Assembly (NCBI RefSeq): GCF_036325985.1 | Contig: NZ_JAUHLI010000003.1 | Coordinates: 62,001-126,000, forward strand | Reading direction: 5' to 3' | Length of the DNA: 64,000 nt | Source: Alkalimonas cellulosilytica | Lineage (GTDB): Bacteria; Pseudomonadota; Gammaproteobacteria; Enterobacterales; Alteromonadaceae | In this document: positions 53,708-63,398 of the stretch, in pieces | Numbering within the stretch: position 1 is the first letter of the stretch | How the letters are laid out: each line of letters starts with the position of its first letter | Notes under the pieces: generated by a model | The model's input: the letters and a program-made list of their open reading frames with translations, nothing else | Databases searched by the model: none | Told to the model about the DNA's origin: nothing | Translations under genes and position numbers: made by a program

Positions 53708-56700
53708 ATGATCCCAAGTCTCGCTCCTGAAGCTGCTCTGGATGCCAGTGTACTGGCATTTTGCAACGCCCTGCGTACCGCCGGTTTTGCTGGTGATATT
53801 GAAACCAGTTATGGCAGTCGCCTGGCTGTTGCAACAGATAACAGTGTGTATCAGACACTGCCTCAGGCAGTGCTCTTACCAAAGCACTGTGATGATGTGG
53901 TGCTGTTAACCAGCCTGGCGCAAACCTCCAGTTTCCGGCATTTAAAGTTCAGCCCGCGCGGTGGTGGCACCGGCACCAATGGTCAGTCGCTGACCGAGCA
54001 TCTGGTGGTGGACTTGTCCCGTCATTTACGCGGTATCCTTGAGATCAATCTTGAAGAGCGCTGGGTGAGGGTGCAAAGCGGCGTGATTAAAGATCAGCTG
54101 AATGCGTTCTTAAAACCCTATGGCTTTTTCTTTGCGCCGGATTTATCCACCTCCAACCGTGCCACTATTGGCGGCATGATCAATACCGATGCATCCGGTC
54201 AAGGTTCTTTGGTGTATGGTAAAACCAGCGATCATACGCTGGCGCTTACCACGGTACTGATGGATGGCACGGTATTAAGAACGCACAAAGAGCCACTGGA
54301 AGAAGCAGAAGCCAAGGCACAGCAAGGAGGAAGCATTGGCCAGATTTATCGTCAGGTACTGGCTAGCTGTCGCGACTTCCGGCCACAAATTCTACAAACG
54401 TTTCCGCGCCTGAACCGCTTTTTAACCGGTTACGATTTAGAGCATGTTTTCAACGAGGCGATGACGGAGTTTGATTTATCGCGTTTGATCACAGGTTCTG
54501 AAGGCTCTTTAGGCTTTGTTACCGAAGCAAAACTGTCCATTACACCGATTGCCCGTCACAAATGCCTGGTCAATATCAAGTACGATAGCTTTGAAAGTGC
54601 CCTGCGTAACGCGCCTTTTTTGGTGGCAGCCGATGCCACCTCGGTGGAAACGGTCGACAGCAAAGTGCTGGATCTGGCCCGCAACGATATTATCTGGCAA
54701 CAGGTGCAAGAGCTGATCACCGATGTGCCGGGCCAGCAGATGCAAGGCCTGAATATGGTGGAGTACAACAGCGAAGAACAAGCCGATATCGAGCAAAAAA
54801 TTGCGGATTTGACTGCCCGGTTGGATGAAGCGATTGCCAAGCGCCAGCATGGCATTATTGGTTATCAACTCACCTACGATACAGCGGCTATCGGCCATAT
54901 TTATGCCATGCGTAAAAAAGCGGTTGGTTTATTGGGCAATACCAAGGGAACACAAAAACCCATTGCCTTTGCTGAAGATACGGCAGTTCCCCCTGAGAAG
55001 CTGGCCGACTTTATTATGGAGTTTCGTCAGCTGTTGGATAGCCATGGTTTGCACTACGGCATGTTTGGCCATGTCGATGCCGGTGTCTTGCATGTTCGCC
55101 CGGCGCTCGATCTGTGCGATCCTGAGCAGGAAAAGCTGATGCGCACCATTTCCGATCAGGTGGTGGCCCTGACTGCCAAGTACGGCGGCCTGATGTGGGG
55201 GGAGCATGGCAAAGGTTACCGCAGTGAATATGGCCCCGAATTTTTTGGTGAAGAACTCTTTAGCGAACTGCGGAAAATTAAAGCAGCTTTTGATCCGAAC
55301 AACAGAGTGAACCCGGGCAAAATTTGCACACCGTATCAAAGCCCTGATGCTTTGGTCAGTGTGGATGGTCCCAAACGGGCCTGGTTTGATAAGCAAATTC
55401 CGCTGCAGGTGAAAGAAAGCTTTGATAGCAGTTTGAATTGCAACGGCAATGGCCTGTGCTTTAACTTTGATGCCAATTCACCAATGTGTCCATCCAGTAA
55501 GGTCACAAAAGACCGGCGTCATAGCCCCAAAGGCCGTGCCGGTTTGATGAGGGAATGGCTGCGGCTGGCCGAGCAGCAGAAGCTGGATTTACTAAAAATG
55601 GAGCAGCGGTTACAGACCGAAGGGACTGGGCTTGGTAACCTTTGGCAGCGGATCCGCAATAGCTGGGCACACAAACAAGGTGAACAGGACTTTTCCCATG
55701 AAGTCAAAGAAGCGATGGAAGGTTGTCTGGCGTGTAAAGCCTGTGCCAGTCAGTGTCCCATTAACGTGGATGTGCCTTCGTTTCGCGCCCGGTTTTTGCA
55801 GCTATACCACAGCCGTTATTTGAGACCGGCAAAAGACTATGTGGTTGGCAATATTGAGCGTACAGCACCTTTGCTGGCAAAAATGCCCCGGGCCGTGAAT
55901 TTCTTTCTGCAACAGTCTTGGCTGCAGCGCCTGCTGGGCCATACGTTAGGTTATGTCGATACCCCATTGTTATCTTCGCCCACCCTGGCTGAGCGGGTGC
56001 AACAACGATACTCTTTTGATCTGCAAAAACTGGCCCAGGCAACCGATAAAGAGCGTGCGCAGATGGTATTGTTGGTGCAGGATCCTTTTACCAGCTTTTA
56101 TGAAGCCGAACTGGTTGATGATGCACTCAAACTGTTGGAAAAGCTGGGTAAAAAACCGATGCTATTGCCATTTTTACCCAATGGTAAACCGCAGCATGTG
56201 AAAGGTTTCCTGCGTGACTTTGTCAAAACAGCCAGCAAAGCATCGCAGTTTTTACAGCAACTGCATCAGTATCGGGTACCGATGCTGGGTTTAGATGCCT
56301 CATTGGTGCTGGTGTACCGGGATGAATATCGCAAACTGTTGGGCGATAAACGCGGTGACTACGAGGTGGCTTTGTTTCACGAGTGGCTGCAGCAGCAAGC
56401 TCTGCCAAAAGCAAGCCAGGGTGGCAGCTTTGCGTTATTGGCACACTGCACCGAAAAGACCGCCTTGCCGGCGACTGAAAAAAGCTGGCAGCAGATTTTT
56501 GCCAAAGCTGGCCTTGAGTTAAAGCCGATTAGTGTCGGTTGTTGTGGCATGGCGGGTACTTATGGTCATGAAAAGCAGAATCTGGCGAACAGCAAGGCAC
56601 TCTTTGCCATGAGTTGGCAAACCCCTGTGGAGCAACATGGTACCGATGCGATTCTGGTCACTGGCTTTTCCTGCCGCAGCCAGGTTAAACGACTGATAGG

Positions 56701-56761
56701 GGAGAAACCTAAACATCCGTTGCAGCAGTTGCTGCAGGCTTTCAATGCATCGACTGCTTAA
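53708..56761 (+). CDS. ydiJ: FAD/Fe-S oxidoreductase, YdiJ type
   Basis: 1017 aa protein, the same size as E. coli YdiJ. An FAD-binding PCMH domain is at about 45-270 (PRGGGTGTNGQSL, then GGMINTDASGQGS). The oxidase C-terminal domain reaches about 530 and includes FGHVDAGVLHVRP. Then comes a ferredoxin-like segment with CLACKACASQCP (near 675) and a CCG-type domain with GCCGMAGTYGHE near 945. YdiJ proteins oxidise 2-hydroxy acids such as D-2-hydroxyglutarate and feed electrons to the respiratory chain; the exact substrate is inference. No strong ribosome site is seen. Confidence 0.9.
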   Translation: MIPSLAPEAALDASVLAFCNALRTAGFAGDIETSYGSRLAVATDNSVYQTLPQAVLLPKHCDDVVLLTSLAQTSSFRHLKFSPRGGGTGTNGQSLTEHLVVDLSRHLRGILEINLEERWVRVQSGVIKDQLNAFLKPYGFFFAPDLSTSNRATIGGMINTDASGQGSLVYGKTSDHTLALTTVLMDGTVLRTHKEPLEEAEAKAQQGGSIGQIYRQVLASCRDFRPQILQTFPRLNRFLTGYDLEHVFNEAMTEFDLSRLITGSEGSLGFVTEAKLSITPIARHKCLVNIKYDSFESALRNAPFLVAADATSVETVDSKVLDLARNDIIWQQVQELITDVPGQQMQGLNMVEYNSEEQADIEQKIADLTARLDEAIAKRQHGIIGYQLTYDTAAIGHIYAMRKKAVGLLGNTKGTQKPIAFAEDTAVPPEKLADFIMEFRQLLDSHGLHYGMFGHVDAGVLHVRPALDLCDPEQEKLMRTISDQVVALTAKYGGLMWGEHGKGYRSEYGPEFFGEELFSELRKIKAAFDPNNRVNPGKICTPYQSPDALVSVDGPKRAWFDKQIPLQVKESFDSSLNCNGNGLCFNFDANSPMCPSSKVTKDRRHSPKGRAGLMREWLRLAEQQKLDLLKMEQRLQTEGTGLGNLWQRIRNSWAHKQGEQDFSHEVKEAMEGCLACKACASQCPINVDVPSFRARFLQLYHSRYLRPAKDYVVGNIERTAPLLAKMPRAVNFFLQQSWLQRLLGHTLGYVDTPLLSSPTLAERVQQRYSFDLQKLAQATDKERAQMVLLVQDPFTSFYEAELVDDALKLLEKLGKKPMLLPFLPNGKPQHVKGFLRDFVKTASKASQFLQQLHQYRVPMLGLDASLVLVYRDEYRKLLGDKRGDYEVALFHEWLQQQALPKASQGGSFALLAHCTEKTALPATEKSWQQIFAKAGLELKPISVGCCGMAGTYGHEKQNLANSKALFAMSWQTPVEQHGTDAILVTGFSCRSQVKRLIGEKPKHPLQQLLQAFNASTA

Positions 56762-56764
56762 TTT

Positions 56765-56793
56765 TTGAACAGCGGCTATTTTTGCAGTATACT
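56765..56793 (+). promoter_or_regulatory. Near-consensus sigma-70 promoter
   Basis: TTGAAC and TATACT are separated by exactly 17 bases, about 50 bases before the small coiled-coil gene. This is one of the best promoter matches in the window. It lies directly after the YdiJ stop. Confidence 0.7.
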
Positions 56794-56845
56794 TTAGCTA
56801 TCTATTAAGTTGAGGCTGGTCTCAAGCAGATGCTAAGGGGGCTTT

Positions 56846-57223
56846 ATGATCAACACAGCGAATGCGGTCAGTTCAGCTGCTTTTGCTGAACTGAAGCAGC
56901 AAATGGCTTTACGTGTGGCGGATCAGGCTGAACGCGAGGCGGAGCAGTTAAAGTCTCAGGCGGATGATAAGCGCAAAGAAGCGCGTGAGATGGCGCAAAC
57001 AGCGCGTGAATTGCAACTGGAGTCTGGTCAGGCACAAAATCGTGCGGATAGAGCGCGGGCTAGTCTGCCGCCGGAAGATTTGTTTGAACGACTGGACCAG
57101 CAATTTAGCGCCATTATTCAAAGCAATACCAATGAGCCGCAGGAAGAACAACAACCATCAGAGCCAGCTGCCATCAATATTTTTGGTGAAGCTACTGGCA
57201 TCAGTGTAAATATTGCTGTCTGA
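56846..57223 (+). CDS. Small coiled-coil protein, unknown function
   Basis: 125 aa soluble protein. Residues 12-75 are strongly helical and charged (AEREAEQLKSQADDKRKEA), with the heptad look of a coiled coil. The C-terminal third is Pro/Gln/Glu-rich and ends in a short hydrophobic tail. The start has AAGGGGG upstream, a good promoter precedes it and a perfect terminator follows, so it is probably a real, well-expressed single-gene unit. I do not recognise the family. Confidence 0.75.
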   Translation: MINTANAVSSAAFAELKQQMALRVADQAEREAEQLKSQADDKRKEAREMAQTARELQLESGQAQNRADRARASLPPEDLFERLDQQFSAIIQSNTNEPQEEQQPSEPAAINIFGEATGISVNIAV

Positions 57224-57224
57224 T

Positions 57225-57253
57225 AAAAAAGCCTCCGGTCCGGAGGCTTTTTT
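57225..57253. terminator. Terminator after the coiled-coil gene
   Basis: AAAAGCCTCCG and CGGAGGCTTTT form a long stem with a minimal loop, followed by TT. It is bidirectional and also serves the convergent TonB receptor gene. Confidence 0.9.
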
Positions 57254-57272
57254 GATTTAGCTTCGATTCGCG

Positions 57273-59837
57273 TTAGAAGCTGTAGCGACCCCGAACATAC
57301 CAGAAGCCACCATTGATCCCCATGGGTGAGGTCTCAAAGTACTTGGCACCAAGAATGCTTTGCATATCAGCAGGCAAGCGCTCAGGCTTGGTATCGAACA
57401 CATTCTGTGCACCGACAGCAACCGAGAAAGCATCATTAATGGCATAGTTCACTTCGACGTCAAAAGTGATTTTTGCCGATGCATTCACATTCAGACCATC
57501 GGAGTCGGCATGGACCCCCTGGTACTTACCGAAGTAGTTTCCTCGAACGAACATCGATACATCATTCCACTGCTGGTTCCAGCCCAGCGTAGCACGGTGC
57601 CGTGGCAAATCCTGCTCCAGACGTGACACTTTAAACGCTCCGGTAATGTCGGAGAACTTAGTCACTTCGGTTTTATTCCAGTTGTACGCCAAACTGAAGG
57701 TAGAGCGGCCATTGAATAAATCGGCACCATAGTTCATCACCACATCTAGGCCAGTGGTCTTGGTCGAGAAATCATTGGTATAAAATGAAATCAGTGACAA
57801 AGAGTCTACTCCACGAATGCCGGTAGCACGCAGTTGTTCTTTTTGCTCTTCGGTGATTGGAATCTCAGCAGATTGACTGATGCGATCATCCACGTCAATA
57901 CGGTACAGATCTGCAGTCATAAAGAAGTCATAGCCTGAATACACTACACCCAGAGCATAGCTGGTGGAGGTTTCAGGGGTTAGCTCAGTGGCACCAAATA
58001 ACTGCGATACCGGGTTGGTGGGTGACAACAGGGCAATATCAACCAGCTCACCTTCGGCAACCGCAGTACGCACGTTACTGATATTGGCCTGACCAACGGT
58101 TGGTGCGCGGAAACCGGTACTGGTCGATGCACGGAACGCCAGATCATCGGTTAAGCGGTATTGGCCGGTTAGCTTGTAATTGGTGGTGGTACCAAAGGTT
58201 TCATAATCTTCATGGCGAAGCGCAAAGCCAGCCAGGAAGTTTTCTGAAAACTCAGCTTCCAAATCTACATAAGCCGCCCAGTGCCGGCGTGTATAAACAC
58301 CGGCATCGTCAGGCTTGAAGCCAGGGAAACCATTGGAGCCGATACTCATGCCATCGTCGATGTAAGGCCCAATTTCCCAGGAGGCAACATCACCAGCCAC
58401 GATTTCAAAACTTTCTTCAGACCACTGCAAACCACCGGCAACCGCCAGATCTTCGTACAAGCCAACCGGTACAAAGCGGTAGAAATCGGCATTGAAGTGC
58501 TTTTCCAGCTGGATGTATTTGCCAGGTTCAAACTCAGTTGGTGTATCCGGGCCAAGCGAGGCATTGACGGTGTTGACAATGCTAAAGCTGGCTTCACTGC
58601 GACCAACGGTGGCACTAAAATCATACATGGTGCCCTGCAGCGGGCCGGATAAAAACTCACCCTTGGTGCCACCAACCAGCGAGGTATCGGTGATATTACC
58701 GCCGAAGTTCGGGGTAAAGCCGCCAGGGAACATGGAAAAGAAGGTAAAGCAATGCGCCGGCAGGGCATTGACCTGACTGTTGACCGCATTAAAGCTTGGA
58801 TCTGCCAATGAAACGGTCGGACACCCCCCTAAGGCAGGGTTGGTATTCGCGACTAGCAGCGTTTCACCACCATCATTGGAGAATACGCCGCCACGGGTAT
58901 AAGGATCGCGGTAGTAAAAACCACCCAGTACATCACGCTCAGAGTAGTTACCAAATAAATAAGCATCGCGGCCATTGCCTAAATCCAGCCCCGCATTGGC
59001 GAAAATAGCGATATCATCGCTGATCTTGGGTGAGCCCCAGATCTGGACTGCTGGCTGCAAAATATTGGGATTGCCATCGGCGATATGCTGCAATGCATCG
59101 CCACGTTGGACGCTGCGGCTGGTTGGATCGGACGATTTATACTGTGCACTGACATTAAAGAATCCTGCATCAGACAGCGGCATGCCGATGTTGGCATTGA
59201 TTTCATTCGAAGTGCCATCACCGGCGTAAAATTCACCACGGCGCACTTCAATATGACCACCCTCATCCCGATCATTCAGCACAAAGTTAACCACGCCAGC
59301 AATGGCATCGGAACCATACTGTGCGGCAGCGCCATCGCGCAAAATTTCAACCTGTTTGATGGCAGCGCCGGGAATGGCAGAAATATCCGGTCCCTGAGCA
59401 CCATCATTCAGACCGCCACCAAGCATAGTGATGACGGCTGAGCGATGACGGCGCTTGCCATTGACCAGAATCAGGGTGCTGTCTGAAGAGAGACCTCGAA
59501 GATTCAATGGGCGGATCAAAGTAGCTGCATCACTGATAGGGTGAGAGTGCACGTTCATCGACGGCACTGTGGTCGCCATCATATTAAGCATGTCTGTGCT
59601 GCCAGTTTTCATCAGTTCATCACCACCAATGATATCCACTGGTACTGGTGAGTCGGCTACCGAACGTGGTGCCGAACGACTTCCGACCACAGCGATACGC
59701 TCGACGCGTTCTTGCGTTGCAGCTTCGGTTTGTTCCTCTGTGTTTGCCCACACAGGTGCTGTCAAAGCCAGTGAGGTAACACCGGCAATGGCACAGCGGA
59801 TACAGGTCGATAAACGACTATAGTTCTTAGTTTGCAT
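57273..59837 (-). CDS. TonB-dependent outer-membrane receptor
   Basis: 854 aa receptor. A signal peptide of about 31 residues ends PVWA. The TonB box region (ERIAVVGSR) follows near 45-53. The plug runs to about 210, with LILVNGKRRHRS and QVEILRDGAAAQYGSDAIAGVVNF, and a 22-strand barrel ends in the usual aromatic residue (RYSF). The long, plain plug and barrel do not show which compound is taken up; a general siderophore or carbohydrate receptor is possible. The gene stands alone with its own leader; the 222 bp gap upstream has no Fur box that I could see. Confidence 0.9.
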   Translation of the reverse strand: MQTKNYSRLSTCIRCAIAGVTSLALTAPVWANTEEQTEAATQERVERIAVVGSRSAPRSVADSPVPVDIIGGDELMKTGSTDMLNMMATTVPSMNVHSHPISDAATLIRPLNLRGLSSDSTLILVNGKRRHRSAVITMLGGGLNDGAQGPDISAIPGAAIKQVEILRDGAAAQYGSDAIAGVVNFVLNDRDEGGHIEVRRGEFYAGDGTSNEINANIGMPLSDAGFFNVSAQYKSSDPTSRSVQRGDALQHIADGNPNILQPAVQIWGSPKISDDIAIFANAGLDLGNGRDAYLFGNYSERDVLGGFYYRDPYTRGGVFSNDGGETLLVANTNPALGGCPTVSLADPSFNAVNSQVNALPAHCFTFFSMFPGGFTPNFGGNITDTSLVGGTKGEFLSGPLQGTMYDFSATVGRSEASFSIVNTVNASLGPDTPTEFEPGKYIQLEKHFNADFYRFVPVGLYEDLAVAGGLQWSEESFEIVAGDVASWEIGPYIDDGMSIGSNGFPGFKPDDAGVYTRRHWAAYVDLEAEFSENFLAGFALRHEDYETFGTTTNYKLTGQYRLTDDLAFRASTSTGFRAPTVGQANISNVRTAVAEGELVDIALLSPTNPVSQLFGATELTPETSTSYALGVVYSGYDFFMTADLYRIDVDDRISQSAEIPITEEQKEQLRATGIRGVDSLSLISFYTNDFSTKTTGLDVVMNYGADLFNGRSTFSLAYNWNKTEVTKFSDITGAFKVSRLEQDLPRHRATLGWNQQWNDVSMFVRGNYFGKYQGVHADSDGLNVNASAKITFDVEVNYAINDAFSVAVGAQNVFDTKPERLPADMQSILGAKYFETSPMGINGGFWYVRGRYSF

Positions 59838-60018
59838 AGTAGTTCTTCCTGGTTTCTATTATTGTTTATAGTACTTTGGGCTTATTGTTATTATTCCCGG
59901 ATTTAACATAGGTGATTTAGAATTCATTGCCTATCCTATTTTAAATGTCATTAGTCGCATTTTCCCTGTTATGGGTATGAAATTTGCTTATTTAGGTACG
60001 GTAATGGTTAAAAGTTAA

Positions 60019-60030
60019 GCAATCGATTGC
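60019..60030. promoter_or_regulatory. LacI-type palindrome upstream of the GNAT gene
   Basis: GCAATCGATTGC is a perfect 12 bp palindrome with a central CG, the centre seen in many LacI/GalR-family operators. It is 29 bases before the GNAT start and also lies in the divergent gap to the TonB receptor. Confidence 0.4.
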
Positions 60031-60059
60031 ATTGCTAGGTTTTGATAAGAGGTCATGTC

Positions 60060-60620
60060 ATGCAAATTCGGCCCTATCGGGCAGTGGATGAAAAATCACT
60101 GTTGATTCTGGCAAACAAAGTCCATGGTGCTGGCTATCTGAATAAAGCCACCTTGCAGGATTATCTGCAGCGTGGTTTGTCAGCAGGGCTTAATGCCAGT
60201 TTTGTTGCCTACCTGGATGGGCAGCTGGTTGGCTATCGTCTGAGTTTTTCTGCCGGAAAATGGCAAACCGATGAGTGGTGTAGCCAGAGTTTATGGCCTG
60301 TTGCAGCCAATGAAATGGCTTATTTTAAGTCGGTTGCGGTTGATCCCTCAGTGCAAGGGAAGGGCATCGGTAGCAGCTTGTTGCAGGCTTCTATTCAGGT
60401 ATTGCAGCAACAAGGTGCAAAAGCTGGTTTGGCACACTTGTGGATGCAAAGCCCGGGGAATAGCGCGGTACGTTATTTTACCAAGGCGGGTGGGCGCTTG
60501 CTGGCAGTGCATCAGGATAGGTGGCTGGAGTTGTCTTTGCAAAGCAGTGGCTATGATTGTCCGGTTTGTGGCCATCAGTGCCATTGCACTGCGGCAGAGA
60601 TGGTGTTGGAGTTCAAATAA
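60060..60620 (+). CDS. GNAT family N-acetyltransferase
   Basis: 186 aa enzyme of the acetyl-CoA-dependent GNAT fold. The CoA-binding motif is SVAVDPSVQGKGIGSSLLQ (near 100). A C-terminal Cys/His-rich tail (CPVCGHQCHC) could bind a metal, which is unusual for a simple GNAT. The ATG at 60060 has AAGAGG upstream; the TTG at 60042 is not needed. It lies between two TonB receptor genes, convergent with the second. The acetyl acceptor is unknown. Confidence 0.85.
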   Translation: MQIRPYRAVDEKSLLILANKVHGAGYLNKATLQDYLQRGLSAGLNASFVAYLDGQLVGYRLSFSAGKWQTDEWCSQSLWPVAANEMAYFKSVAVDPSVQGKGIGSSLLQASIQVLQQQGAKAGLAHLWMQSPGNSAVRYFTKAGGRLLAVHQDRWLELSLQSSGYDCPVCGHQCHCTAAEMVLEFK

Positions 60621-60649
60621 AAAAGGCCTCACGAAGAGCGAGGCCTTTG
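60621..60649. terminator. Terminator between the GNAT gene and the zinc-receptor gene
   Basis: AAAGGCCTC and GAGGCCTTT form a nine-base stem with a nine-base loop. It lies between two convergent stop codons and has A and T runs on both sides. Confidence 0.85.
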
Positions 60650-60666
60650 GGTTTAACAGCCAGCCA

Positions 60667-63156
60667 TTAGAAGCGGGCGCGAACACCTACGGTGATCGCT
60701 CGGCCAGGTAAAGGCGCATCTTCTTTAATAAAGGAGCTGTGGACAAAACCAAGCCGGTTGGTCAGGTTGGTACCGCGGACAAAGGCCGTCATTTCCACAT
60801 CACTGAAATCAAAGAAGTAACTGAAGGTTGCATCCAGCAAGGTGTAACCAGCAGTACGACTTTCCAGCGGGCTAACCCGGTTCTGACGAGCATAACGGGT
60901 TAAGCCGACTTCACCACTCCAGTTCTGGGCCTGATAGCGGTACTCGGCGCCCAACTTCATTGGCGGGATACGCGGTAAGTCATCGCCACCGCGGACTTTA
61001 GCGCGAACCTGGTCAGCAAACAGATGCACTGATTGCGCTTGATCCAGATAATAACCAAGTTCAAATTCAAAGCCGTACAACACCGCATTGTCTTGACGGT
61101 AGTGCAGTACCGGGAAACCATGGTCGCTGTGACCGTCATGGCCGTGGTCATGCCCATGATCGTGGCCATGGCTGTGATCATGCCCGTGATCGTGGCCATG
61201 GTTACCATGACCTAAATCATCCAGGTGCAGCCCTGTATCGGCCAGATAAATGTAGTTATTGACCCGGTTGTAGAAGAAGTTGTAGGTCAGGCTCAGGTTG
61301 CCATCAAACTTACGGAAGGTCAGGTCCAGGTTGTTCGCCACCTCTTTATGGAAGCGCTCACGGTTTGGTTCGATATCGCCATCGTGATGATCCAGCACAT
61401 AAGCCAAGCCGAGTTCATAGGTACCGGTAGCTAAATGCGCGCCATTGGCATAGAGTTCTGCCGCGCTTGGAGCCCGCTCTGAGCGACTGGCTGCCAAAGC
61501 CCAGGAGAAACCTGGTTGAAACTCCCACACCAGGCCAGCCGACAGGCTGTATGCGGTGAAGCTAGCTTCTACATGCTCATGATCATCATGATCGCCATGA
61601 CCATGACCATGATCGTGTCCATGACTGTGATCGTGGTCCTGGTGGCCGAACTCAATGCCATCGGCATGGTATTTTACCCGCTCTAAACGACCTCCCAGTT
61701 GCAGGGTAAGATCACCAAAGCGCTTTTCTTCCAGCACAAACAACGCATGACTGGTGGTTTCAGTATCCGGTGTAAAAGCTTCCTCGCCCGAAGCGGTATA
61801 ATCATTTCGCGTCAGGTGGTAGCCGAAAATACCATGCCAACCTGCCAGCGGTTCATGCTCCAGCGTGAGGCGTGACTCCAGAGTTTTACTGCCAAAGAAA
61901 GTAGCCACATGGCCATCTTCAATCTCGCTGTGCTTGTAATCGGTGTAGCCCAGGTTAAAAGCGATGGTTTCAATACCGGCAAAGGGATCGTAATACTCAC
62001 CAGCCAGGTTAAAACGGTTCTGGCGGGCTTTGGCAAAGACATCATCGTCATGGCCACCGTGGCTGTCATGATGCCCATGTCCGTGGTCGTGCCCATGGCT
62101 GTGATCATGATCATCATGATCGTCATGCCCGTGTGCATGGTCATGGCCGGGGATGCCGTACTCGGAGTCGGTACGTCCTGCATGAAAACCAATCAAACCG
62201 CGATTGCCAATGTAACTTAAACCAGCATTGATACTTGTGGTTTCTACCCAGCTGTTCTCGATTTCATCTTCATGCTCACCATCGCTGTTGGTAAAGTGCG
62301 GCACCTTGTAATCATCGGCGTTGCGATGCAAACCATCCAGGTGCCAGGCGATTTGGTTACGGCTGCCATCATGGTTTAGAGCGACGGTTTTTTCATCGGA
62401 TACAGTGTTGTAACGGGTTTCAACCACGGTATCGGCTTGTGGACGAAGCTGACGGGGAATACGGTTATCCACCACATTCACCACGCCACCAATGGCGCCA
62501 CTGCCATACAACAAGGTGGCAGGGCCACGCAGTACTTCGATTTGCTCCGTGGTGAGGGCATCAGCCATGATGGCGTGGTCCGGACCAATCCGGGAGACAT
62601 CGCCGGTATCCAGACCATTGTTCAGAATGCGCACGCGCGGGCCATCCAGGCCGCGGATCACCGGGCTTGAAGCGACAGGACCAAAGTAGTTGGCATGGAC
62701 TCCCGGTTGTTTTTTCAAGGTTTCGCCAATGGTTGGCTCAGCACGACGGGATAGTTGCTCACCGGATAACACGGTGACCGGCGTGGCCATATCCAGATTG
62801 TATTTATGAATGCCAGATGCCGATACTATCATTCGCTCAATCTGACCACCTGGCTGCAAAGTAATTGCCAGTGCACTGCCAGGGTCGGTGACTTGCAAGT
62901 ATTGACCATCGAAGCCTGGCGCACTGATGTGCAGCTCGGCATTGGCAGGCGCATTTAACTGAAAGCGGCCATTGGCATCGGTGTAAATGTACTGCTGACG
63001 ACCGTGCACATGGATGCGGGCATTTTTGACCGGTTCCCCCTGAGCATTCAGCACAGTGCCACTGACTTGCTGGTTTGCCATAGCTTGGGAAGAAAATGAG
63101 CAGGCTATCATCATGGCCAGAGCAGAGGGTTTGAGGATCGACTTCGAATTGCGCAT
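60667..63156 (-). CDS. His-rich TonB-dependent receptor, probable zinc receptor (ZnuD-like)
   Basis: 829 aa receptor. Signal peptide (ends QAMA), then a carboxypeptidase-like regulatory domain (about 30-105), a plug with VLSGEQLSRRAEPTIGETL and GPRVRILNNG, and a barrel ending in ARF. Three stretches are packed with His, Asp and Gly (near genomic 62042-62151, 61571-61644 and 61117-61211), probably in surface loops. Such His-rich loops are known in zinc receptors such as ZnuD. The ATG 63156 follows GAAGGA; a TTG farther up is not needed. A Zur-box-like site lies about 32 bases upstream. Zinc uptake under zinc limitation is a strong inference. Confidence 0.88.
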   Translation of the reverse strand: MRNSKSILKPSALAMMIACSFSSQAMANQQVSGTVLNAQGEPVKNARIHVHGRQQYIYTDANGRFQLNAPANAELHISAPGFDGQYLQVTDPGSALAITLQPGGQIERMIVSASGIHKYNLDMATPVTVLSGEQLSRRAEPTIGETLKKQPGVHANYFGPVASSPVIRGLDGPRVRILNNGLDTGDVSRIGPDHAIMADALTTEQIEVLRGPATLLYGSGAIGGVVNVVDNRIPRQLRPQADTVVETRYNTVSDEKTVALNHDGSRNQIAWHLDGLHRNADDYKVPHFTNSDGEHEDEIENSWVETTSINAGLSYIGNRGLIGFHAGRTDSEYGIPGHDHAHGHDDHDDHDHSHGHDHGHGHHDSHGGHDDDVFAKARQNRFNLAGEYYDPFAGIETIAFNLGYTDYKHSEIEDGHVATFFGSKTLESRLTLEHEPLAGWHGIFGYHLTRNDYTASGEEAFTPDTETTSHALFVLEEKRFGDLTLQLGGRLERVKYHADGIEFGHQDHDHSHGHDHGHGHGDHDDHEHVEASFTAYSLSAGLVWEFQPGFSWALAASRSERAPSAAELYANGAHLATGTYELGLAYVLDHHDGDIEPNRERFHKEVANNLDLTFRKFDGNLSLTYNFFYNRVNNYIYLADTGLHLDDLGHGNHGHDHGHDHSHGHDHGHDHGHDGHSDHGFPVLHYRQDNAVLYGFEFELGYYLDQAQSVHLFADQVRAKVRGGDDLPRIPPMKLGAEYRYQAQNWSGEVGLTRYARQNRVSPLESRTAGYTLLDATFSYFFDFSDVEMTAFVRGTNLTNRLGFVHSSFIKEDAPLPGRAITVGVRARF

Positions 63157-63187
63157 CGGTTTTCCTTCTTTCAATCGATGTTATGTT

Positions 63188-63202
63188 TGTTATGTTATAA
63201 CA
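63188..63202 (-). promoter_or_regulatory. Candidate Zur operator
   Basis: TGTTATGTTATAACA matches the gammaproteobacterial Zur core TGTTATA-N-TATAACA at 13 of 14 fixed positions, and the following TTTT extends the match. It sits about 32 bases ahead of the His-rich receptor start, where a repressor would block transcription. Confidence 0.7.
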
Positions 63203-63398
63203 TTTTACAGTTTTCTGGCTTCGCATCAAGCCTTAGGCCGTTTGGCTTTTGCTGAAATTGGACGAATGGCGTATTTTTCGCGTTCAGTCAAACTAGCTCC
63301 TTACATAGATAACCACGAAATACAGCGTAAGCATTTATTTGAATTGCGCTTTGCCAGCAGCGTACAATGCAGCTCACATAGACATAGGCGTGATAGTA

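Noticed and set aside
57378..59441. Plus-strand frames opposite the TonB receptor
   Set aside because: Shadow frames of the receptor gene; low-complexity translations without family features.
61117..62151. CRISPR-like or tandem repeat array
   Set aside because: The repeated CATG/GATC-rich motifs are codons of His/Asp-rich protein loops inside an intact reading frame.
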